Positions 1 through 8,950 of a DNA stretch of 64,000 nt are shown piece after piece. Location of the stretch: assembly GCA_035645145.1 (NCBI GenBank), contig DASQNC010000036.1, positions 62,001 through 126,000 on the forward strand. The letters are read 5' to 3'. A program made the position numbers and the translations under genes. The stretch is from Azospirillaceae bacterium. Its GTDB lineage: Bacteria; Pseudomonadota; Alphaproteobacteria; Azospirillales; Azospirillaceae. The first letter of the stretch is position 1. Each line of letters starts with the position of its first letter. The notes beneath the pieces are model-generated. The model saw only the letters and a list, made by a program, of their open reading frames with translations, did not search any database and was not told where the DNA came from.

Positions 1-10
1 GCAGCGGCGC

Positions 11-439
11 ATGCAGATGCAGCAGCAAACGCAGCAGCGTGACACCATGCAGCCGGTCCCCGGCGCGGGCGCGATGAGCGGCGGCCAGTCCACCGACACC
101 ACGACCATGGGCAGCCAGACGCCCCGCCAGGACCAGATGCGGACCCCGGGAACGACAATGGGCACGACGACGGGCACGACGACGGGCGGAACGGCCACGG
201 GCGGGTCCATCACCGGCACGGAGCGCGGTTCGGCCCAGACCCGGATGGGTCCCGCACAGCGCGAAATGGAACAGGCCCAAACCACACTGCTCAACCGCTT
301 CGGCCAGATGGGCTTCTCCCGGCTGACCGACTTCCGGAAGGAGGGGGAGAACTACGTCGCCCAGGTGGTCACCCGCGAAGGGGAAAGCATGACGGTCCTG
401 ATCGATCCGCGGTCCGGCTCGGTCACGCCGCAGCGCTGA
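11..439 (+). CDS. PepSY-like domain protein, N-terminus probably outside window
   Basis: The first 80 residues are low-complexity: Gln-rich, then Thr/Gly-rich with a twice-repeated 12-base unit near 160-187 that encodes GTTT repeats. The last 55 residues form a compact alpha/beta segment (LLNRFGQMGFSRLTDF, then YVAQVVTREGESMTVLID) that resembles a PepSY-type domain, a fold usually found in periplasmic or membrane-linked proteins. The frame stays open to the left edge (bases 2-10 code for QRR), so the true start and any signal peptide are probably upstream. The function is unknown. The C-terminal fold call is by pattern only. Confidence 0.6.
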   Translation: MQMQQQTQQRDTMQPVPGAGAMSGGQSTDTTTMGSQTPRQDQMRTPGTTMGTTTGTTTGGTATGGSITGTERGSAQTRMGPAQREMEQAQTTLLNRFGQMGFSRLTDFRKEGENYVAQVVTREGESMTVLIDPRSGSVTPQR

Positions 440-473
440 TCCTGCACGGCTCGGCCCGATAGGGTGAGCCGGG

Positions 474-502
474 AAAGGGGTGGCGGCCATCCGCCCCCCT
501 TT
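474..502 (+). terminator. Stem-loop terminator after the PepSY-like gene
   Basis: AAAGGGG and GGCGG (separated by a one-base T bulge) pair with CCGCC and CCCCTTT across a CCAT loop. The right arm ends in only three T residues, so the U tract is short. It lies 35 bases after the stop codon. Confidence 0.6.
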
Positions 503-618
503 CGCCAGCCTCCAGGCCCAGCCTGTGCTATTTAAGGCACATATGAAGCAAATCAGCGACACCCCCTTTCAATAGGTCGACGCCGAAGTATCATGGGGCG
601 TCGTTCGAGGAGGGTCGC

Positions 619-2319
619 ATGTCACTCCTGCCGCGCCTGTTCTTCGCCGCCGTGCTGATCCTGGGCTCGGCGTCGCCGATGGCGGTCATCGCCGGGCCTT
701 CCGCTGGCGTGGGCGCGGTCATCGCCGGCCTGCTCGGCCCGGACGAAGCGTCCAATCCCGACGGAATGTTGAAGCTCGCCGGGCGCCCCGTGGACCGGGC
801 GGTGATCGAGCGCATCTACGCACCCCGGCAATACGCGCCCGTATGGTTGAACGAGGGGTCGGACACATCGGGTCCGGCGCTGCACCCGCGCGGCGAGGCC
901 GTGTTGCGGCATCTCGGCCACGCCGAGACCGAAGGCCTGGATCCCGCCGACTATCATGTCGGGGATATCGCTGCCCGCGTTGGTGGCGCCGATGCCCGCG
1001 CCCTGGCCGAGTTCGACCTGCTGCTGACGGACGCTCTGGCCCGCTTCGCACGCGATGTTCGGATCGGCCGGGTGGCGCCACGGTCGGTGGATGGCGACAT
1101 CCTCATCGTTCCACCATCCCTGGATCTTGCGGAGACGGTCCTTGCGGTGGTCGAGGCCCCCGATGTCGAGGCACGCCTGGCCGCATTGCCGCCACCCCAC
1201 CCCGAATACGCCAATCTCCGCGCCGCGCTTGCGCGGATGCGCAAGGTGGCCAAGGCGGGCGGGTGGGCCGTGGTCGGCGAGGGGCAGGTTCTGCGCCCGG
1301 GCATGCAGGATCCGAACGTCGCCGCCGTGCGCCGCCATTTGATCGCGACCGGGGATCTGCAGGGGCCGGCGAAGGGCCCCGACAAGGGCGGGGATGTCTA
1401 CGACCCGAAGCTCGAGGGTGCGGTTCGGCGCTTTCAGGCACGCCACGGAATTGATGTGGACGGCGTGGTCGGCGTGCAGACGCGTGCGCACATGAACATC
1501 ACCGCCGCCGAGCGCACGGGCCAGATCCTTGCAAACATGGAGCGTTGGCGCTGGATGCCCGACGACCTGGGGCGCCGCCATGTGGTGGTCAACGTCCCGG
1601 CCTTCACCCTGGCGGCACGGGAGGGCGGCGAAACCAAGCTCGATATGCGGGTCGTGGTGGGCACAAACACCCGGCGCACACCCATGCTCGCCAGCCGGAT
1701 CACCGGCACCACGTTCAACCCGACCTGGACCGTTCCCCCGCGCAACGCCAAGGAGGATGTCCTTCCCAAGCTTCAGCGCAATGCCGGTTACCTGGACGAG
1801 ATGGGCATGCGCGTCTACGCCGGATGGCAGGCCGATGCGCCGCTGGTGAACCCCCGGACCGTGGACTGGCGCGGGGTCGGTACGAGGATCACCCGCTACC
1901 GCCTGGTCCAGCAGCCCGGACCGCTGAATGCGCTCGGCCGTTTCAAGTTCAACATTCCGAACGAGCAGGACATCTACCTGCACGATACGCCCCAGCACGA
2001 TAAGTTCGCACGGAGCCAGCGGACCTTCAGCTCCGGCTGTGTGCGGCTGAGCGAGCCCGATGCCTTGAACACCTGGTTGTTCGCCACCCAACCCGACTGG
2101 GACGAGTCGCGTACGCAGACCATGGTGGAAAGCGGAAAGACCCGAACCGTGCGCCTCCCCGAGGCCATCCCCGTCTACCTTCTCTATCAGACGGCCTGGA
2201 TGGACGCGGCCGGTGTTTTCCATTTCCGCGAGGACATTTACGGCCGGGACGCGCAATTTTCACAAATTTTCGAAAGAAAACGAGAGATGCCGGTCCGGAC
2301 AGCTCGTTTGGCGAGTTGA
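619..2319 (+). CDS. YcbB-type L,D-transpeptidase
   Basis: This 566-residue exported enzyme should form 3-3 (mDAP-mDAP) peptidoglycan cross-links or attach proteins to the wall from the periplasm. It has an N-terminal signal peptide (about residues 1-25) and an L,D-transpeptidase scaffold region. A peptidoglycan-binding domain lies near residues 255-295 (GAVRRFQARHGIDVDGVVG), followed by a YkuD catalytic domain. That domain carries His455 in YLHDTPQHDKF and the nucleophile Cys474 in TFSSGCVRLSEP. The length matches the YcbB/LdtD class rather than the short ErfK class. The ATG follows a GGAGGG ribosome site. The next gene is a MepK-like hydrolase, as in E. coli ycbB-ycbK. The long antisense frame across it is a shadow. 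Confidence 0.93.
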   Translation: MSLLPRLFFAAVLILGSASPMAVIAGPSAGVGAVIAGLLGPDEASNPDGMLKLAGRPVDRAVIERIYAPRQYAPVWLNEGSDTSGPALHPRGEAVLRHLGHAETEGLDPADYHVGDIAARVGGADARALAEFDLLLTDALARFARDVRIGRVAPRSVDGDILIVPPSLDLAETVLAVVEAPDVEARLAALPPPHPEYANLRAALARMRKVAKAGGWAVVGEGQVLRPGMQDPNVAAVRRHLIATGDLQGPAKGPDKGGDVYDPKLEGAVRRFQARHGIDVDGVVGVQTRAHMNITAAERTGQILANMERWRWMPDDLGRRHVVVNVPAFTLAAREGGETKLDMRVVVGTNTRRTPMLASRITGTTFNPTWTVPPRNAKEDVLPKLQRNAGYLDEMGMRVYAGWQADAPLVNPRTVDWRGVGTRITRYRLVQQPGPLNALGRFKFNIPNEQDIYLHDTPQHDKFARSQRTFSSGCVRLSEPDALNTWLFATQPDWDESRTQTMVESGKTRTVRLPEAIPVYLLYQTAWMDAAGVFHFREDIYGRDAQFSQIFERKREMPVRTARLAS

Positions 2320-2478
2320 CGTCCAAAACCCTTTTCTTGTCCCAGGAACTTTGTTACGGAAAACCCACCCGTGCGAACGGGGCGGGTGGTCCAGGCATCG
2401 CCGTACGACCATTCCCGGCCGCGTCCGCACCTGACGCGGTGCATGCGGCGCTGCGGACACCACGGGAATGGGGGCTTC

Positions 2479-3201
2479 ATGCAGGACGGATCCGACCGCA
2501 AGGACAATCGGCCGGCCTTTTCGCGTCGAGGCTTCCTTCGCGCGGGCTTCGGCCTGGCAGCGGCGGCCACCGTTCTGGATCCCCTGGATGCGTTCGCGCA
2601 GCGGCTTCCGATCAGCCGGCCCAGGGTTATTTCACTCCTGAATGTGCAAACCGGCGAGCGGCTGAACAACGTCGAGTACTGGAGCCGCGGACGCTACCAA
2701 CTGGATGCGGTCGAGGCCCTCAGCCGCCTGATGCGCGACCACCGGACGGACACGGTTCATCCGATCGAACCGGAATTGTTCGATCTCGTGCATTCGTTGC
2801 AGCAGCGCATGGGCCACCGGGGGCCGATTCACATGATCTCGGGCTACCGGTCCCCGGAGACCCAGGCCATGCTGCACGCCCAGGATCCGGTGGGCGCGGC
2901 ATCGAACAGCTTCCACACCAAAGGCCAGGCGATGGACCTGCGCATTCCCGGCGTGCCGACGCGGACCCTGTACCGTGCCGCGATCACCGGCCAGGAAGGC
3001 GGGGTCGGTTTTTATCCCCGGACCGATTTCCTCCACCTCGACGTCGGACCCGTGCGGACCTGGGTGCCCGGCGGCGATCCGGCGGCCGCCCCGGCCAAGC
3101 GCACCCGCAACGCCCAGGCACAGGCATCGCCCCCTCAGGTGCGCACCGGGCGGGTCCAGCCACTCCGGCCCGCCGAGGCGCGGCGCCCCCGCGGACGCTG
3201 A
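2479..3201 (+). CDS. DUF882/MepK-like peptidoglycan hydrolase (peptidase M15 fold), Tat-exported
   Basis: The protein of 240 residues begins with a twin-arginine signal (SRRGFLRAGFG followed by an Ala-rich hydrophobic stretch), so folded, metal-loaded export is likely. The body has the M15/YcbK zinc pattern: His146 and Asp153 in SFHTKGQAMDLRIPG, and His186 with Asp188 in FLHLDVG. The E. coli relative MepK (YcbK) is an endopeptidase that cuts the 3-3 cross-links made by L,D-transpeptidases, which fits the gene just upstream. I chose the ATG at 2479 because it directly precedes the Tat signal. An upstream in-frame ATG at 2371 adds 36 residues that look non-coding. The C-terminal 40 residues are basic and Pro/Ala-rich. 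Confidence 0.88.
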   Translation: MQDGSDRKDNRPAFSRRGFLRAGFGLAAAATVLDPLDAFAQRLPISRPRVISLLNVQTGERLNNVEYWSRGRYQLDAVEALSRLMRDHRTDTVHPIEPELFDLVHSLQQRMGHRGPIHMISGYRSPETQAMLHAQDPVGAASNSFHTKGQAMDLRIPGVPTRTLYRAAITGQEGGVGFYPRTDFLHLDVGPVRTWVPGGDPAAAPAKRTRNAQAQASPPQVRTGRVQPLRPAEARRPRGR

Positions 3202-3230
3202 TCCCGGCCGGGGTTTGCCCGAAACAGGAA

Positions 3231-3254
3231 GGGGCCGGTTTCCCGGCCCCTTTT
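3231..3254 (+). terminator. Intrinsic terminator after mepK-like gene
   Basis: GGGGCCGG and CCGGCCCC pair across a short TTTC loop and are followed by TTTT. It sits between two convergent genes and probably stops the rightward transcript. Confidence 0.8.
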
Positions 3255-3273
3255 CATTGGGATCACCCGAACC

Positions 3274-5067
3274 TCAGAATGCGTCCTCGGACATGGCCAT
3301 CACGGACCGATGGCCATGGGTGACGACGGGGGTCAGGCCCCCGACCTGGGGGAGCATCTGCTCGGCGTAGAAGCGCGCCGAGATCAGCTTGGCGTCGTGG
3401 AAGGCGGGATCCCCCTCCCCCGCCGTCATGGCATCCAGGCAGGCAACCGCAGCCCGGCCCATCATGTGCCCGCCGGCTGTAAGCCCGAACATCCGAAGGT
3501 AGTTCGCCGCCCCGGCGGCGGCGGCGGCCGGATCCGCCTGAACCTGCTCGACCATCCAGGCCGTCGCCGCCTTGAGTGACTCGATGGCTTCGGCCAAGCG
3601 GTCGGCGATCACCTGCGCGTCATCGCCGCGATGGCCGCGCAATCCCTCGACCGTGGCCGACATTTCGGCCGTAAACGCCCCGGCGGCTGCGCCGCGGTCG
3701 CGGCCCAACTTGCGGAACACCAGGTCGTTGGCCTGGATGCCGTTCGTGCCCTCGTAAATCGGCAGGATGCGGGCGTCGCGCAGATGCTGGGCAGCGCCGG
3801 TCTCCTCGATGAACCCCATTCCGCCATGAACCTGCACACCGATGGACGCGACTTCGACGCCCATGTCCGTGGACCATGCCTTGCACACCGGCGTCAGCAG
3901 GTCGACCCGGGCCTGCGCCGCCCGGCGCGCGGCCGGATCGGGATGCCGCTTCGCTTCGTCGAGCGAGACCGCGGCCGAGTAGAGCAGCGCCCGCGCGGCC
4001 TCGGTCTGGGACCGCATGACGAGCAGCATCCGGCGCACGTCGGGATGACGGATGATCGGGACCCCTTCGGGCTTGGCCGAACCCAACTCGCGCGACTGCA
4101 CGCGGGCGCGGGCATAGTCGCGTGCCTGCTGGTACGCACGCTCGGCGATGGCGACGCCCTGCAGGCCGACCGACAACCGGGCATTGTTCATCATCGTGAA
4201 CATGTACTCGATGCCCCTGTGCGGCTCGCCGATCAGATAGCCGATCGCCCCCTTGTCGTCGCCGTAGGCCATCACACAGGTCGGACTGGCGTGGATGCCC
4301 AGCTTGTGCTCCAGCGACACGCAACGCAGGTCGTTGCGCGCGCCCAGGGAACCGTCCGGATTGACCAGGAACTTCGGCACCAGGAACAGGGAAATGCCCT
4401 TCACCCCGGACGGCGCGTCCGGCAGGCGGGCGAGGACCATGTGCACGATGTTCTCGGCCATGTCGTGCTCGCCGTAGGTGATGAAGATCTTCTGGCCGCG
4501 GATCCGGTAATGGCCCCCATCCGGCTCCGCCCGGGTACGGACCGCGCCCACGTCCGAACCCGCCTGGGGTTCGGTCAGGTTCATGGTCCCCGTCCACTCG
4601 CCCGAAACCAGCTTCGGCAGGTACAGGGCTTTTTGTTCCGGGCTGCCATGTTCGGTCAGCAGTTCCACTGCCCCCTGGGTCAGCAGCATGGACAGGCCGA
4701 AGCTCATGTTGGCGGCCTGCCACATTTCCTGGACCGCAAAGGCGAGTGCCCACGGCAACCCCTGCCCGCCATGGTCGGGTTCGAACGGCACCGAGTTCCA
4801 GCCGCTCCCGACGAACTGGCGGTACGCGTCCTTGAAGCCGGGCGCGGTGCGCACGATACCGTTCTCCAACGTCGCCCCAACCTGGTCGCCAGCCCTGTTG
4901 AGAGGTGCCAGCACGTTGCCGGCGAACTTCGATGCCTCATCCAGGACGGCCCCGACCAGGTCGGTCGTCACCTGCTCCAGTCCCGGCAGTTCGGAGACGC
5001 GATCGAACCCGGCGACATTCGCCAGGGTGAAGCGCATATCCTGGACGGGTGCGGCATAGGTGGTCAT
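3274..5067 (-). CDS. Large acyl-CoA dehydrogenase with C-terminal extension (DmdC-like class)
   Basis: At 597 residues this is longer than the usual 380-residue acyl-CoA dehydrogenase. It matches the class with an extra C-terminal domain that includes methylthiopropionyl-CoA dehydrogenase DmdC and related fatty-acyl enzymes. Family motifs are clear: NLTEPQAGSDVGAVRTRA in the middle domain, and DARILPIYEGTNGIQANDL with the probable catalytic base Glu439. It is an FAD enzyme that oxidises an acyl-CoA to the 2-enoyl-CoA and passes electrons to ETF. I chose the ATG at 5067 because a GGAGG lies just upstream and the protein then starts MTTYAAPVQDM, as in relatives. The open frame continues upstream to 5496 without homology. 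No electron-transfer or thioesterase partner is adjacent, so the substrate is unknown. Confidence 0.9.
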   Translation of the reverse strand: MTTYAAPVQDMRFTLANVAGFDRVSELPGLEQVTTDLVGAVLDEASKFAGNVLAPLNRAGDQVGATLENGIVRTAPGFKDAYRQFVGSGWNSVPFEPDHGGQGLPWALAFAVQEMWQAANMSFGLSMLLTQGAVELLTEHGSPEQKALYLPKLVSGEWTGTMNLTEPQAGSDVGAVRTRAEPDGGHYRIRGQKIFITYGEHDMAENIVHMVLARLPDAPSGVKGISLFLVPKFLVNPDGSLGARNDLRCVSLEHKLGIHASPTCVMAYGDDKGAIGYLIGEPHRGIEYMFTMMNNARLSVGLQGVAIAERAYQQARDYARARVQSRELGSAKPEGVPIIRHPDVRRMLLVMRSQTEAARALLYSAAVSLDEAKRHPDPAARRAAQARVDLLTPVCKAWSTDMGVEVASIGVQVHGGMGFIEETGAAQHLRDARILPIYEGTNGIQANDLVFRKLGRDRGAAAGAFTAEMSATVEGLRGHRGDDAQVIADRLAEAIESLKAATAWMVEQVQADPAAAAAGAANYLRMFGLTAGGHMMGRAAVACLDAMTAGEGDPAFHDAKLISARFYAEQMLPQVGGLTPVVTHGHRSVMAMSEDAF

Positions 5068-5253
5068 GAAGCGGCATCCTCCCGTTCGCGGTGCGTTCGA
5101 TGGCACCTTCCCAGGACAAATGGCAGGACCCACCCGCAGGGGCAAGCGCGCGGGCGGCGCACCAGGATTGGCATTGGGCTTGCATGCCACAGGATCGAGA
5201 TTGGTCGGCGGGGACCGGTTCGGGCCCCCTCGAAGACATCGGAGCGTCGACAC

Positions 5254-6174
5254 GTGAACCAAGCCGCCGCCCTGCGCCAAGCCGAAGCCATCGCTGACCG
5301 CTTTCGCAACGCGCCCGAGAACGTGACGACCGCGATCCGACAGGCAAGCGCCAAGACCGGGGTCGAATTTTCCTACCTGATGGAAAAAGCTTCCGTCGAA
5401 AGCGGCTTTCGCACGGACGCCAAGGCAACAACGTCCTCCGCCGGCGGACTTTTCCAGTTCGTCGAGGGCACTTGGCTCGACATGCTGAAGAGCCACGGTG
5501 GCAAGTACGGGTACGAGAAGGAAGCCAACGCCATCGTCCGGCGCACCGACGGCACATACACCGTGCCCGACGCCGAAATGCGCGCACGGGTTATGGAGCT
5601 GCGCAACGACCCGAGGGCATCCTCACTGCTTGCCGCCGAATACGCGCGCGAGAACCGGGACTACCTGCAGTCCAGCACCGGGGGACAGGTCGGCGCGACC
5701 GAATTGTACATGGCCCATTTCCTCGGTCCCCAGGGTGCGACCCGGTTCCTGAACGAGATGCGCAAGAACCCGGACGGCACGGCGGCAACCGTCCTGCCGG
5801 AAGCCGCGCGAGCCAACAAGAGCGTGTTCTACAGCAAGGATGGCCAGGCGCTCAGCCTGAAGGACATCTACAACCGCTTCGCCGCGCGTTTCGGCACCGA
5901 CGCCGGATCCGGGGCCGTGTCCGCCCCGCCGTCCGCCATCGCCCAGGTTTCTGCGGACAATGGCATTGCCCGCGGGCCCGCGAAGTTCGGGAACTTGGCG
6001 CTGCCAACCCCCGATGCAACCCCGTATTTCACGGTCATGATGCTGGCCCAGCTGGGCAACCCGCTGGATGCGGACAAGAATCCCCCGGCCGCGTTGCAAA
6101 AGAATGGCGACCGCCGAGACGACCGGAAGCCCAACCAGGCACCGCGGATGGTCATGCCGAGCATCGGAACCTGA
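5254..6174 (+). CDS. SLT-type lytic transglycosylase domain protein
   Basis: The protein has 306 residues from a GTG start preceded by GGAG at 5241. The N-terminal half carries a lysozyme-like SLT fold with the probable catalytic Glu49 in MEKASVESGF and the following SSAGGLFQFVEGTW segment. This class cleaves the glycan strand of peptidoglycan to 1,6-anhydro products. There is no obvious N-terminal signal peptide, so export may use a non-classical route or a flagellar or secretion apparatus. The C-terminal third is Pro/Ala/Gly-rich and probably disordered. It is transcribed divergently from the acyl-CoA dehydrogenase. An open frame runs far upstream (from 3631) only because it is antisense to that gene. 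Confidence 0.82.
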   Translation: MNQAAALRQAEAIADRFRNAPENVTTAIRQASAKTGVEFSYLMEKASVESGFRTDAKATTSSAGGLFQFVEGTWLDMLKSHGGKYGYEKEANAIVRRTDGTYTVPDAEMRARVMELRNDPRASSLLAAEYARENRDYLQSSTGGQVGATELYMAHFLGPQGATRFLNEMRKNPDGTAATVLPEAARANKSVFYSKDGQALSLKDIYNRFAARFGTDAGSGAVSAPPSAIAQVSADNGIARGPAKFGNLALPTPDATPYFTVMMLAQLGNPLDADKNPPAALQKNGDRRDDRKPNQAPRMVMPSIGT

Positions 6175-6274
6175 GACCCGGTCGGAGATCGTTCCGGCCG
6201 GATCCGGGCCGGGCATCAAAGCCCGGACCGCCCGACCCTTCCAACGAACCACCCGACATCGCCGTGTGGTCCAA

Positions 6275-6303
6275 CATCCCGATGCGAACATCACATCGGG
6301 ATG
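6275..6303. terminator. Hairpin between convergent genes
   Basis: CATCCCGATG and CATCGGGATG form a perfect 10-base-pair stem with a 9-base loop. It lies between the transglycosylase and the histidine kinase, which converge here. There is no T run, so Rho-independent activity is uncertain. Confidence 0.5.
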
Positions 6304-6359
6304 CGGCGCCCCTTCCTATATCCCCGGTGCGGGACGCCTCGCTCCCGGGTGCCGCACCA

Positions 6360-8882
6360 TCAGTCGGCCATCCCGACCATTATCGGCCTTAAGAGAGGGG
6401 AGGAGGGTTCGAGCACGCGCGCGGGCGGAATCCGGACGGTCACCCGGGTGCCTTTTCCAGGCTCGCTCTCCAACTCGAACCCGGCGCCGTGCAATTCCGC
6501 CAGTGCCCGCGCCAGCGGCAGGCCGAGACCGGTCCCGTCATGGCAGCGGACCATGGCGTTCGCGACCTGGCCGAACGGTTCCAACGCGATCTGGATTTCC
6601 CGGGCCGTCATTCCAATGCCGGTGTCCGAAACGCCGACGGCGATGCCGCCGTCCGCGTCGCGTTCGGCCGTCACATCCACGCGACCGCCACGTGGTGTGA
6701 ACTTGACCGAGTTGGACAGCAGGTTGAGCAGGATCTGACGGATTTTGAGCGAGTCCACCAGCACCGGCGGGAGGTCATCGCGAAGGTGGAGGTGGACGGC
6801 GACGCCGGCTTCGTCCGCCCGACCCATTACGACACGCCGCGACCCGGCGATCAATTCGGCCAAATCGACCTTGGTCTCGGACAATTCCTGGCGTCCGGCC
6901 TCGATCTTCGAATAGTCGAGAATGTCGTTGATGATCGCCAGCAGATGGCGCCCGCTGACATGGATGTCGTTGGCGTATTCCAACCGGCGCTTGCCATCGG
7001 CTGCCATATCAAGCCCCAACAGCTCGGCGAAGCCGATGATGGCGTTGAGAGGCGTGCGCAGTTCATGGCTGATGTTGGCAAGGAACTGCGTTTTCGCGCG
7101 GTTGGCCAGTTCGGCGGCGTCCTTCGCCATGCGAAGGGACTGCTCGATCTCGAGCCTCTGGGTCATATCGCGGGCGATCAGGAGGTCGCCGGCCAGGCCG
7201 ACGCCCTTCATGGGAAGCCGGACGATCTCCACCTTCACAAGCGCGCCGTCCAGCCCCTTGATGTCGCAAACCTTCCAGTGGAATCGGCCACATTCGATGG
7301 ATGCGGTGGGCGGCGGCAAATCCTGGTCGACCAGGAAGTCGCTGAACGGCCGGCCGAGAAGGGCGTCCGCGTCCGGCGCTCCCAGCATCAGGCCGCCCGT
7401 CGGGTTGATGTACCGGATCACCCCCTCGTCCAACTGCGCGACGAGTTCGGGAACGGCATCCAGCAGGAAACGATGCCTGGCCTCGCTGGCACGCAGCTCC
7501 TGTTCGGCCCGGCGGCGTTCGGTGACATCCGAGAACGTTTTGATATAGCGGTTGTCCGGCAACTGACGGGTGACGACCTCGATGATCGTGCCGTCCGGGC
7601 GAACGCCCTCGCACATGTTGTCGCCGCCGTGTTGACGCTCCAGGATATCGCGGAGCTTGGCTGCGGCGACGGTGTCCGGATCGCCCGGCCCCAGATCAGC
7701 CTGGGCGGCCAAGCGCCGGAAGAACACGTCCATGTGCGCACGCTTGGCGAAAATGTCCTCTGGCAGGCCGAACATGTCCAGAAGACGCCGGTTGTACGCG
7801 AGGATCCGGCCCTGGTTGGTGGTCAGTATGACGCCCTGGTCGATGTTGTCGAACGTATGCCGCAGAATGTCCGAGCGTTCGGCGATCTCCTCTTCCCTTT
7901 TCTTGAAATGGGTGATGTCCATGCAGACCTGGACAACCTCGCCGAGGGGCGTGTGCTGCTCGGTATAGCTGGTCCATCGCCCGTCCCGCAGTTGGCAGGT
8001 GCCCGCCCCCCCGTTCCGGCGGAGGGCGGTCCAGTTGGCGACGAATGTCTCGAGGTCGACCCCTCCGGTCTCGATCCGCTGCTCCCCGATGCGCCGGACG
8101 AGCTGTTCGAAAGGCAAGCCGGGCACCAGGATGCCCGCCGCCTCGGGCCACATGCCCTGGTAATGGTCGTTGCACCAGACCAGGCGGTCCTCGGCATCCC
8201 ACAGGGCGAACCCCGCCTGTGCCCCGGACAAGGCGGCGCGAAGCTGCTGCTCCATGCGCTCGGCCCGTGACGTGGCCTCCCGCGGCTCGGTCACGTCACG
8301 CACCATGCCGATATAGCCCGCGAAGGTGCCATCGGCATCGAACTTGGGCTGGGCGCTGGCTCGCAGATGGCGAATGCCGCCGTCCTTGTCCCGATAGGTG
8401 TATTCGAATTCCGGGATCGGCGCGTGCGCCGCCACCAACTCCATCAGTCGGTCCCAAGGCGGCGTCCGGGGATCGCCGCCGGCCGCACGAATTGCGTTGG
8501 CACCGATGAGGACCGCAGGGTCAGTGCCGATCGTCTCCCGCAATCGCCCGACAAACTGGGTTACGCGCAAATCGGCATCGCATTGCCAAAGCCAATCCGC
8601 CCCCCCCTCGGCCAGTGCATGGTAGGCCTGCCATTGCGCAAGCAGGTCGGCCGTTTCACACTCCCTCGCACGGAGGGAGGCCCGCAGCGCCGCTCTCTCG
8701 GCCCATAATCCCGCTGCCGCGCCCGTTGCAAGCCCCGCCAGGGCCAGAAGCGATTGATCCGCCAGAGTGAGCGGCACCAGCGCCAATCCGGCACAGGCTG
8801 CAATGATGGGCGAGGCTGTCGCCAGAAGAGTGTACTTCCCCAACCTCGTCCGGCCTACGACCGCTTGCCCGACGCTCGTCAC
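6360..8882 (-). CDS. Membrane multi-PAS sensor histidine kinase
   Basis: This protein of 840 residues is anchored by two N-terminal transmembrane segments (about 17-38 and 42-62) with almost no periplasmic loop, so it probably senses cytoplasmic or redox cues. About four PAS/PAC repeats follow (about 88-590; ends marked by GYIGMVRDVTEP, VCMDITHFKKR, TFSDVTERRRAEQ, LIARDMTQRLE). Next come a HisKA dimerisation domain (ANISHELRTPLNAIIGF) and a HATPase domain (LLNLLSNSVKFTPRGG, DTGIGM, GTGLGLPLARALAELHG). No receiver domain is fused and no response regulator is adjacent, so the partner is unknown. The start is GTG at 8882 with only a weak GGGG upstream. Confidence 0.9.
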   Translation of the reverse strand: MTSVGQAVVGRTRLGKYTLLATASPIIAACAGLALVPLTLADQSLLALAGLATGAAAGLWAERAALRASLRARECETADLLAQWQAYHALAEGGADWLWQCDADLRVTQFVGRLRETIGTDPAVLIGANAIRAAGGDPRTPPWDRLMELVAAHAPIPEFEYTYRDKDGGIRHLRASAQPKFDADGTFAGYIGMVRDVTEPREATSRAERMEQQLRAALSGAQAGFALWDAEDRLVWCNDHYQGMWPEAAGILVPGLPFEQLVRRIGEQRIETGGVDLETFVANWTALRRNGGAGTCQLRDGRWTSYTEQHTPLGEVVQVCMDITHFKKREEEIAERSDILRHTFDNIDQGVILTTNQGRILAYNRRLLDMFGLPEDIFAKRAHMDVFFRRLAAQADLGPGDPDTVAAAKLRDILERQHGGDNMCEGVRPDGTIIEVVTRQLPDNRYIKTFSDVTERRRAEQELRASEARHRFLLDAVPELVAQLDEGVIRYINPTGGLMLGAPDADALLGRPFSDFLVDQDLPPPTASIECGRFHWKVCDIKGLDGALVKVEIVRLPMKGVGLAGDLLIARDMTQRLEIEQSLRMAKDAAELANRAKTQFLANISHELRTPLNAIIGFAELLGLDMAADGKRRLEYANDIHVSGRHLLAIINDILDYSKIEAGRQELSETKVDLAELIAGSRRVVMGRADEAGVAVHLHLRDDLPPVLVDSLKIRQILLNLLSNSVKFTPRGGRVDVTAERDADGGIAVGVSDTGIGMTAREIQIALEPFGQVANAMVRCHDGTGLGLPLARALAELHGAGFELESEPGKGTRVTVRIPPARVLEPSSPLLRPIMVGMAD

Positions 8883-8950
8883 GAGCTACCCCATCGGTGG
8901 TACACCCCAAAGGTGAGAGTATCGAACTTGCCCGGGTGGAGGGAAGAAAC

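Noticed and set aside
160-187. Tandem 12-base repeats as a possible CRISPR or VNTR locus
   Set aside because: Only about two copies occur and they encode a Thr/Gly linker inside a reading frame. There is no spacer structure.
622-2256. Long open frame antisense to the L,D-transpeptidase gene
   Set aside because: High GC leaves antisense frames open. The translation shows no family motif, while the sense strand encodes a complete enzyme.
3631-5253. Upstream extension of the transglycosylase frame
   Set aside because: It is antisense to the acyl-CoA dehydrogenase. The GTG at 5254 with GGAG upstream is the sensible start.
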